A stretch of DNA of 5,705 nt. Origin: Candidatus Omnitrophota bacterium (GTDB lineage: Bacteria; Omnitrophota; Gorgyraeia; B26-G9). Shown here piece after piece: positions 1-4,937 of the stretch. The translations under genes were made by a program, and so were the position numbers. Numbering within the stretch: position 1 is the stretch's first letter; each line of letters begins with the position of its first letter. The notes under the pieces are model-generated. The model had not been told where the DNA came from. It made no database searches and saw only the letters and a program-made list of their open reading frames with translations. The stretch lies in NCBI GenBank assembly GCA_018399295.1, contig JAGYOO010000109.1:1-5705 (forward strand). The letters run 5' to 3'.

Positions 1-1779
1 GTGACTCCCAGTACAAAGGCGGTACAACTTCTGCTCCTTTTTTAGCGTATGATATTCATGCAACAGGATTTTTAAATGCTGCTCATCAACAGCACCTGTA
101 ATCTTTTTCTGCAGTTCATCCAGACGATTCTTAATCCCGTCTCGTTTGATCTTGCTCACACAGTCGTTAAAAATCTTTTCGCGGTCTTCGATACCCCAGT
201 CAGTAGCAATAAGATTACTGATAAAGGCATTTAATTCATTATCGTTTAGCCGGGACATCAATACCGCCGGTTTAACATCCGCTTCCTTCTGTTCAAAAAG
301 ATGTCTGGCCAGCCGCCGGGCCCGGGGATCGGAAAATTCCTCGTAATTCAGAAGCTGTTTTACCCGCTTAAGAAGAAGCGAGTCATCGAACAAAAGAGAC
401 ATTAGCATCTTCTCTGCCATATTCTGTAATTTTGACTTATTCTCGCTTCTTTCTTTAGCAACAAACTCCGAACTCCCGCCGGACCTGGTTCTTTTAAGTT
501 CAGAAAGGAGCGTCACTTCCTTAATCCGCAACTCCGAGGCCAACTGTCTGATGTAGGCCTCCCTCACAATATCATTTTTCAGGCGTCCGATCATCTCCAG
601 CATGCTGCCGGCAATCCTTGCATTCTCTTCGGGTACTTCCTTTCGATACTTTTTCGTCAGGACATCGAGCCGGTAATCGAACAATCCGCGGGCCTTCCCC
701 ACCAGTTCCTGAAGCGGCTTACCACCCTGTTTTCGAACGAAAGTATCCGGATCCAGTCCTTCCGGAAGTTCCGCGACCCGGACATTCATTCCCTCTTCCA
801 TTAGAATATCCAGACTGCGTAAAGCAGCCCCCTGCCCGGCTTCATCCGGATCAAATAAGATGACGACATTCTGCGTATATCGCCGCAATAACCGAACATG
901 GTCAACAGTAAATGCCGTCCCTAAAGAGGCGGAAATATTCTTCACCCCGTTTTGAAACGGAAGGATATAATCCAGATATCCTTCTACAATAATCACGCAA
1001 TCCTGACGGGAAATAATATCACGGCTCAGGTTAAGTCCGTAAAGCAGTTTCCCCTTTGAATAAATTTCAGTTTCTGGAGAATTTATATATTTCGCGGAAC
1101 TCTTTTCCTGCCGCAACACTCTTCCCCCGAAAGCGACCACCCGGTTCTGGATATCGCAGATCGGAAACATTATTCGCCCCCGGAAACGATCGTACACCCC
1201 GCCCCGGGGATTGCGCAGCGCCAGTCCGGACCTGACGATAAGATCTTCCGGAACCTTTTTCTCCAGAAGAACGTTGCTTAAACCATTCCACTTATCCGGA
1301 GAGAATCCCAGCCGGAACAGTTTGATCGATTCCGCTGAAAGGTTGCGTTCCGCCAGGTAACGGGGGGCTGCCTCTCCGTCCGGGCGTCGAAGCTGTTCCT
1401 GATAATATTGTGCCGCGAGCTCATTTATCCGATAAAGTTTAGTCCGGACGGAACGCTTATCAGCGGTTCTGCCTCCGGACTCCTCCACCTCAAAGATCAC
1501 TCCCGCCTTTTCGGCAAGGAACCGGACGGCCTCGGGAAATTCCAACCGCTCTTTAGCCATAATAAAGCTGAAAACATCACCCCCGGCGCCGCAGCCGAAA
1601 CAGTGGTAAATCTGTTTATCGGCATTAACGGTAAACGAAGGCGTTTTTTCATGATGAAACGGACAAAGAGCCTTAAAATTATTACCCGCTTTCTTCAGCG
1701 GTATGTATCCGGAAATAATATCTACAATATCCGAACGCTGCTGTATCTCTTCGAGAACTCTGTCAGGAATCCTGCTCAT
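1..1779 (-). CDS. dnaG: DNA primase DnaG (3' end cut by window edge)
   Basis: DnaG synthesises the RNA primers for lagging-strand DNA replication and works with the replicative helicase DnaB. The frame is open for 593 codons from ATG 1777-1779 to base 1 with no stop, so the C-terminus runs off the window; family members are about 580-610 residues, so little is missing. The N-terminal CHC2 zinc finger is C39-x2-H42-x17-C60-x2-C63, one residue offset from E. coli. The catalytic core contains YDRFRGRIMFPI (about 196-207), then the Toprim motifs: E266 in EGYLDY, and D310/D312 in FDPDEAG, which match E. coli E265, D309 and D311. A GLDPDTF motif follows at about 341-347. The region after about residue 430 corresponds to the helicase-binding domain. 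The start codon overlaps the NIF3 stop as ATGA, with only a weak AGGCGG upstream, so translation is probably coupled. The only unusual point is proline in place of the common glycine in the Toprim DxD motif. Confidence 0.97.
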   Translation of the reverse strand, partial: MSRIPDRVLEEIQQRSDIVDIISGYIPLKKAGNNFKALCPFHHEKTPSFTVNADKQIYHCFGCGAGGDVFSFIMAKERLEFPEAVRFLAEKAGVIFEVEESGGRTADKRSVRTKLYRINELAAQYYQEQLRRPDGEAAPRYLAERNLSAESIKLFRLGFSPDKWNGLSNVLLEKKVPEDLIVRSGLALRNPRGGVYDRFRGRIMFPICDIQNRVVAFGGRVLRQEKSSAKYINSPETEIYSKGKLLYGLNLSRDIISRQDCVIIVEGYLDYILPFQNGVKNISASLGTAFTVDHVRLLRRYTQNVVILFDPDEAGQGAALRSLDILMEEGMNVRVAELPEGLDPDTFVRKQGGKPLQELVGKARGLFDYRLDVLTKKYRKEVPEENARIAGSMLEMIGRLKNDIVREAYIRQLASELRIKEVTLLSELKRTRSGGSSEFVAKERSENKSKLQNMAEKMLMSLLFDDSLLLKRVKQLLNYEEFSDPRARRLARHLFEQKEADVKPAVLMSRLNDNELNAFISNLIATDWGIEDREKIFNDCVSKIKRDGIKNRLDELQKKITGAVDEQHLKILLHEYHTLKKEQKLYRLCTGSH

Positions 1780-2732
1780 TTCCGCCTGATCCGGACAAAC
1801 CCTGAGCACTCCAGGACATCCAGCGGCTGTTTCTTTTCAATCGAGTCAAGAATAAGATTCACCCCCAGGGTGTCGGAAGAAATATGTCCGGCAATTATTA
1901 CGTTTATATGTTGTTCCCGCGCCTTCTTAAGATGATCGTCACTGATATGCATACCAACGATAGTCCCGATCCCGGCCTGGGAAAGACGCTCAAAAATATC
2001 TTTTGACCCCTCGGTACCTCCGGTCATGTCCACGAATATTTTTCCCGGACGAAAATCGCTTTCTCCATTAACGATCTTCGGCCCGGCATTTTCCCTCACA
2101 GCCCGCTGATATTCCGGTATCTGTTTCAGAATCTTTATCACGGACTCCAGAGTCTCCGGTTTCTTTTCGTCCAACAGCTTCTGGAGGAACGTGGAGACAT
2201 GATTGTCAGCGGGTGTATGCACACACATCAGCGGGATGTCCAGAAGTTTTGCCGCGTCGTTCACCTTGGTATGATTAACCGGCAAAAGACGGCGTTCAAC
2301 TTCGCTGATCCGCTTTCCCATCAATGATTCCACCACATTAACCGGGACCCCGACCCCATGCAGTATATCCGTGTGCATATGCATTACCCGGTGCAGTCCG
2401 GCAAGGGCTCGACCTTCGGGATGATGGGCAATAATCAGATCGATCTTCCGGCCTTTTTCCCTAAGCCGGTCCGCCAGAAGCACTTCTCCGACATCGATAT
2501 CTATACCGATTAAAACCCGGCGGATTTCCTCTTCTGGATTGCCCTGCAGGATCCGCGTATCACTGTAGGGATTATTTAACCGCTCCCGATCAAACTCTTC
2601 CCGTTCTTCACCCGAGAGAGAGTCATAGGTCTGCTTAAGTCCGGAAATCTCTTTTTCCACCACAGCTTTACCACGGGGATCCTGATTAATACCCAGTTCA
2701 ATTATCAACTCATATAATTCTTTCAGCTTCAC
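1776..2732 (-). CDS. NIF3-family metal-binding protein (long form, YqfO/YbgI-like)
   Basis: This 318-residue protein belongs to the NIF3 (NGG1p-interacting factor 3) family, a dinuclear-metal fold whose cellular role is not settled. The metal ligands are visible: HHPEG (H103, H104), VHTPADN (H172, D176) and AGHISSDTLG (H283, D287). In E. coli YbgI the last pair is His-x3-Glu; here the Glu position is Asp. An N-terminal extension of about 70 mostly charged helical residues precedes the core, making it longer than YbgI (about 247) but shorter than B. subtilis YqfO (about 370). It starts with GTG at 2730-2732, supported by a strong AAGGAGG at 2738-2744 with a 5-nt spacer. The GTG overlaps the cvpA stop (GTGA), and its own TGA overlaps the dnaG ATG. 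A NIF3 gene also lies close to dnaG-sigA in B. subtilis, so the linkage to primase recurs, but the functional link is unknown. Confidence 0.9.
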   Translation of the reverse strand: MKLKELYELIIELGINQDPRGKAVVEKEISGLKQTYDSLSGEEREEFDRERLNNPYSDTRILQGNPEEEIRRVLIGIDIDVGEVLLADRLREKGRKIDLIIAHHPEGRALAGLHRVMHMHTDILHGVGVPVNVVESLMGKRISEVERRLLPVNHTKVNDAAKLLDIPLMCVHTPADNHVSTFLQKLLDEKKPETLESVIKILKQIPEYQRAVRENAGPKIVNGESDFRPGKIFVDMTGGTEGSKDIFERLSQAGIGTIVGMHISDDHLKKAREQHINVIIAGHISSDTLGVNLILDSIEKKQPLDVLECSGFVRIRRK

Positions 2733-3268
2733 CTGTGCCTCCTTAAAATATCAATTTTCAATTCCTTTGATCTTACACCCGGAACAATTCCGGCCAGGAA
2801 CCGGTAAGCAGCTGGAGCCATCTGAACGACTACCGGCGTTGCCAGTGATTTTTCCTCAATGCTCTTCCGGATATATTCCCCGGGAATAAGACTGAGAATA
2901 ATAAGTAAAAGACTGCCGATAATCAATCCCCGCATTCCCCCAAGCAGCATTGCCGCGGCCTTGAATTTTTCGGCCTTAAATACTCCGGGGAAAATCCGGT
3001 CTAAGAATATTCTCAACAGAAACAGAAGTAACGCACAGAAAATCAGGACCAGGATAATGGACGCGACTTCAGCAGACCTCTGAGGAAAAAAAAGGCGTGC
3101 TTCCAAAAAGCCGCTTATTGACGGAAAAAAGTGCAACCCCAAAAGAGTTGCGGCCACAGTTGCCGTAAATTTAAATAATTCTGTCAGAAATCCTTTTTCG
3201 AATCCTGAAAACCCGGTTCTTACCGTCAGTACCGCCAGTAAAAGATCAACCCAATTAAATTTAAGCAT
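2729..3268 (-). CDS. cvpA: CvpA family inner-membrane protein
   Basis: A 179-residue polytopic membrane protein of the CvpA (colicin V production) family. The N-terminal pattern FNWVDLLLAVLTVRTGFSGF, with a glycine-rich turn followed by KGF, is the family hallmark. Four hydrophobic segments can be read at about residues 7-20, 29-47, 66-90 and 106-127; a more polar tail follows (131-179) and ends in a basic RRHR. The molecular function of CvpA is not firmly known; links to colicin V export and envelope homeostasis come from enterobacteria. The ATG at 3266-3268 is the only plausible start before the first membrane segment. No good Shine-Dalgarno precedes it, only AGG about 5 nt away, and the promoter sits so close that the mRNA leader would be about 7-8 nt. 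The TGA stop overlaps the GTG start of the NIF3 gene. This is the first gene of the cvpA-nif3-dnaG operon. Confidence 0.88.
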   Translation of the reverse strand: MLKFNWVDLLLAVLTVRTGFSGFEKGFLTELFKFTATVAATLLGLHFFPSISGFLEARLFFPQRSAEVASIILVLIFCALLLFLLRIFLDRIFPGVFKAEKFKAAAMLLGGMRGLIIGSLLLIILSLIPGEYIRKSIEEKSLATPVVVQMAPAAYRFLAGIVPGVRSKELKIDILRRHR

Positions 3269-3281
3269 ATAAACCTGTTAA

Positions 3282-3309
3282 AGTATACCACAGGCTGATT
3301 TTTTGTCAA
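3282..3309 (-). promoter_or_regulatory. Sigma-70-type promoter for cvpA-nif3-dnaG
   Basis: Read on the minus strand, a perfect -35 TTGACA (3304-3309) is followed by a 16-bp spacer and -10 TATACT (3282-3287). The spacer ends in TGG, so the -10 is of the extended TGn type. Transcription should start around 3275-3276, only 7-8 nt before the cvpA ATG at 3268. The assignment rests on consensus match alone, but the match is strong and correctly placed. Confidence 0.8.
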
Positions 3310-3339
3310 GCCGGCCTGTATTAACGTAAATTATTACAA

Positions 3340-3355
3340 AATATAAAGTTATATT
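3340..3355. repeat. AT-rich 16-bp palindrome
   Basis: AATATAA and TTATATT arms flank a central AG, giving seven paired bases per arm. It lies about 31 bp upstream of the cvpA -35 box, where an operator or an AT-rich upstream promoter element could act. In an AT-rich intergenic stretch such a dyad can also arise by chance, so a function is only a suggestion. Confidence 0.35.
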
Positions 3356-3475
3356 AAAGGAGATAATGCCCGGAATAATCTACTCGCCTTTCGCATAATA
3401 GAGTACCCGGACAAATCGCGTTAGCTTGGGATTGCCTCCTTTCTTAGTACTTCTTCCATCCGGGGCTTCCACTCT

Positions 3476-4030
3476 CTATTCACATTCCAGCCAGGTTTTC
3501 CACAATCCTTTTGTATTTCGCAATGCGTTCTCGCGACTCTCTTCTAATTCCAGCTCATAAAACGCATGGTTCCCGGGGATAGATCTAAAGCGGCCGAAAC
3601 CACTTTGAATTATTTCCGAGTTTACCATCAGGTCAGATTCCAAAAAAACATAACCGATAAGCACCCCATAATAATCTGATTTCTGTTTTCCGAATTTAAT
3701 TCTGACCCTCTTCCCCTCGATAAGTTCCCGGGTAAACCTTAATGACATTTTTCCCATTGAGATCAGCACCTCAACGGGGATACCGCTCTGCATTGCTTCC
3801 CGTCTGATAATCGGGTCTTCAGTAATCGCGGGAACTTCAACACCTGCCAAACGGAGAATCTCTCCGTTTTCCAGGCGCGCGGTTGCTCCGTCAAGAACCT
3901 CTACAATCCGAATCGATCGGTAGAAATAATCATTTTCCGCCGCAGCAAAAGAAACTGCCGCGGGTACAAGCAGGAGAAACGCGATCAACTTTCGGCCTAC
4001 ACCAGCGATCAGATTATATCTTTCCATCAT
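3476..4030 (-). CDS. Exported staphylococcal-nuclease-fold protein with degenerate active site
   Basis: This 184-residue protein has an N-terminal signal peptide: basic residues R4, R13 and K14, a hydrophobic core LIAFLLLVPAA, and a likely signal peptidase I site after A29-A30-A31. An SNase-like (thermonuclease, Pfam SNase) domain follows at about 38-178. The fold is supported by RIVEVLDGATARL, LRLAGVEVP, KSDYYG, MVNSEIIQSGFGR and the closing NTKGLW. Compared with S. aureus nuclease, Arg35 is kept (R60), but Asp21 is A49, Asp40 is E65, Thr41 is V66, Glu43 is A68 and Arg87 is V123, so ordinary Ca2+-dependent cleavage is unlikely. The ATG at 4028-4030 (or the next one at 4025-4027) is chosen because the signal peptide then has a normal n-region. 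The frame extends upstream to a TTG at 4058-4060 with no ribosome site. The gene overlaps the end of radC by 17 nt, so the two are probably translated in a coupled way. The stop is TAG. Confidence 0.85.
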   Translation of the reverse strand: MMERYNLIAGVGRKLIAFLLLVPAAVSFAAAENDYFYRSIRIVEVLDGATARLENGEILRLAGVEVPAITEDPIIRREAMQSGIPVEVLISMGKMSLRFTRELIEGKRVRIKFGKQKSDYYGVLIGYVFLESDLMVNSEIIQSGFGRFRSIPGNHAFYELELEESRENALRNTKGLWKTWLECE

Positions 4031-4706
4031 CCGCAAAAGAGTAAAAGATTCCGTCTCCAATTATAATATGATCCAAAAGCCTTACCTGCAGTCCTCTGGC
4101 CACTTCCGCCAGCCTGGCTGTAAACTCCCGGTCTTCCCGGCTGGGCTGACAGTCACCGGAGGGATGGTTGTGGATACAGATCAAAGAAACCGCGAAATTC
4201 TGCAAGGCGCGATGAAACACCTCCCGTACCAGCGGCGCGGCTCTATCCACTGTCCCCTCTTCTACTTCCACAATCTTTATCACCCGATTTTTCGCGTCCA
4301 GCATAATCACCTTAAATACCTCGATCTTAAGGTCCCGCAGCCGGTGCATAAGAAGAGCGGCGGCGTCAGCAGAGCTATTCACTTTATTACCACTGGAAAC
4401 TGTTTCCCCGGCAGCCCTTCGGCCGATTTCAAGAGCCGCCCTGATCTGGGCCAGTTTGGCCGGGCCCAGACCTTTAAACCGTCGCCATACCCCGGGATCG
4501 GTATGGGCCATTTTTCGAAACCCGCCGAAACACCGGATTATGTCCCGGGCCAGGTCAAGAGCGCTTTGCCCCTGACTGCCGCTGCGGATAAGGATGGCCA
4601 GAAGCTCGCTGTCGCTCAGCTGATGCTCCCCCTTTGACCATAGCTTTTCCCGCGGCCGGTCTTCATCCGGCCAATCCCGTATAGACGTATACCCGGTCTG
4701 ACTCAT
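4014..4706 (-). CDS. radC: RadC family JAMM/MPN+ protein
   Basis: This is a 230-residue RadC (UPF0758) protein of normal length. The N-terminal part has the family pattern IRDWP (9-13), DRPREKL (16-22) and SDSELLAILIRSG (31-43). A helix-hairpin-helix segment FKGLGPAKLAQIRAALEIGRR spans about 77-97. The C-terminal MPN+ domain carries the complete JAMM zinc motif H179-N-H181-x7-S189-x2-D192 in HNHPSGDCQPSRED, with E129 in KIEVF as a possible upstream acidic ligand. Despite the name, a direct DNA-repair role in E. coli was not upheld; the family is a predicted metal-dependent hydrolase, induced with competence in some species. The start at ATG 4704-4706 has AGGGAG at 4712-4717 and a 5-nt spacer. 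A short upstream ORF ends on this start as ATGA. The SNase-like gene begins inside its last codons. Confidence 0.95.
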   Translation of the reverse strand: MSQTGYTSIRDWPDEDRPREKLWSKGEHQLSDSELLAILIRSGSQGQSALDLARDIIRCFGGFRKMAHTDPGVWRRFKGLGPAKLAQIRAALEIGRRAAGETVSSGNKVNSSADAAALLMHRLRDLKIEVFKVIMLDAKNRVIKIVEVEEGTVDRAAPLVREVFHRALQNFAVSLICIHNHPSGDCQPSREDREFTARLAEVARGLQVRLLDHIIIGDGIFYSFADDGKI

Positions 4707-4792
4707 TCTGGCTCCCTGATTATTCTGATATCCCGTGCAAAGTTAATAATAAGAAGCAACGTGGCACGGACAACCCTATGCCCGCAGTTCAT
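4703..4792 (-). CDS. Possible 29-aa leader ORF of radC
   Basis: Between the predicted radC promoter and radC there is an ATG-initiated 29-codon ORF, starting MNCGHRVVRATLLLIINF and ending in TGA. That TGA shares four bases (ATGA) with the radC start codon. The ATG is the first one after the expected transcription start, about 7-8 nt away, with no Shine-Dalgarno sequence. The peptide has a short hydrophobic centre and Arg-rich flanks, and no family is recognised. It could be a coupling or regulatory leader peptide, or an accidental open frame. In favour are its position, filling almost the whole leader, and the ATGA overlap, the same kind of junction seen between the genes of the neighbouring operon. 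Against are its small size, rare AGG codons and the lack of a ribosome site. Confidence 0.35.
   Translation of the reverse strand: MNCGHRVVRATLLLIINFARDIRIIREPE
4733..4769. repeat. Inverted repeat in the radC leader
   Basis: CCGTGC (4733-4738) and GCACGG (4764-4769) are perfect 6-bp arms, with an inner GTT (4742-4744) / AAC (4758-4760) pair and symmetric 3-nt internal gaps. On the radC transcript one more U-G pair can be added at the base of the stem. The 13-nt apical loop is A/T-rich. There is no T-tract after it, so it is not an intrinsic terminator. It may structure the leader ORF mRNA about 27 nt before radC. Confidence 0.45.
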
Positions 4793-4798
4793 AACTTA

Positions 4799-4820
4799 TT
4801 TGTTTATTATAACAAACAAA
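4799..4820. promoter_or_regulatory. Operator-like inverted repeat over the radC -10 box
   Basis: TTTGTTT (4799-4805) and AAACAAA (4814-4820) are perfect 7-bp arms separated by 8 bp. The -10 box of the radC promoter sits exactly between them. A further AAACAA copy lies at 4829-4834, inside the -35 element. A protein bound here would block RNA polymerase, so this is a candidate repressor site. No regulator gene is visible in the window. The sequence is low-complexity, which weakens the case. Confidence 0.35.
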
Positions 4821-4834
4821 AGTAATACAAACAA
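4806..4834 (-). promoter_or_regulatory. Promoter for radC and the SNase-like gene
   Basis: On the minus strand there is a consensus TATAAT -10 (4806-4811), preceded by TGT to form an extended -10 (TGn). A TTGTTT -35 (4829-4834) lies 17 bp further upstream. The start point should be near 4799-4800, giving a leader of about 93 nt to radC or 7-8 nt to the leader ORF at 4792. The -35 matches consensus in only three positions, but extended -10 promoters tolerate a weak -35. Confidence 0.65.
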
Positions 4835-4874
4835 TCGGCTTTTAACTCCATCCCTTCTTTGCCTTAATTGCTTA

Positions 4875-4903
4875 TTGCGTATCGTCTGATCCTGGGCTAT
4901 AAT
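4875..4903 (+). promoter_or_regulatory. Promoter for the PhoH-family gene
   Basis: A consensus TATAAT (4898-4903) has a 17-bp spacer to TTGCGT (4875-4880), which keeps the TTG of the -35 consensus. Transcription would begin near 4910, giving a leader of about 28 nt. That leader contains the ribosome site AAAGGAG at 4925-4931, 6 nt before the ATG, in contrast to the cvpA and radC promoters in this window. Confidence 0.65.
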
Positions 4904-4937
4904 TTAATTGGAAGCCAACCAGCAAAAGGAGTTGCCG

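Larger units (their letters stand above)
3269..3475. other. Intergenic region between the SNase-like gene and cvpA
   Basis: These 207 bases hold the cvpA promoter (3282-3309), an AT-rich 16-bp dyad (3340-3355) and several short repeats of the CCGGG type: CCGG near 3371 and 3408, pairing with each other together with TACTC (3381-3385) and GAGTA. On the minus strand there is a perfect Shine-Dalgarno AGAAAGGAGG (3435-3444) with no start codon at normal distance. A 30-codon minus-strand stretch (3380-3472, GTG start) and a 10-codon plus-strand stretch (3366-3398) are open, but neither shows a recognisable family. No clean stem-plus-T-tract terminator was found for the radC operon. No tRNA or known riboswitch core was recognised. 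Confidence 0.6.

Noticed and set aside
1408..1935. 175-codon plus-strand open frame opposite dnaG and the NIF3 gene
   Set aside because: It lies antisense to two well-supported genes, spans their junction, has no ribosome site and resembles no family; it is a shadow frame.
3371..3412. tRNA or riboswitch in the cvpA upstream region
   Set aside because: No T-loop GGTTCAA pattern, no acceptor-stem pairing and no recognisable c-di-GMP, SAM or other riboswitch core could be found; only short imperfect stems are present.
4031..4060. Longer SNase-like protein starting at TTG 4058-4060
   Set aside because: There is no Shine-Dalgarno site, the start is a rare TTG, and the added ten residues would place an acidic, polar stretch before the signal peptide; ATG at 4028-4030 or 4025-4027 gives a normal export signal.
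4068..4637. 189-codon plus-strand open frame opposite radC
   Set aside because: It is fully antisense to a textbook RadC with an intact JAMM motif, and its proline/glycine/histidine-rich composition is typical of a shadow frame.
4733..4769. Intrinsic terminator
   Set aside because: The stem is only six perfect pairs with a large interrupted loop and no T-tract after it on either strand.
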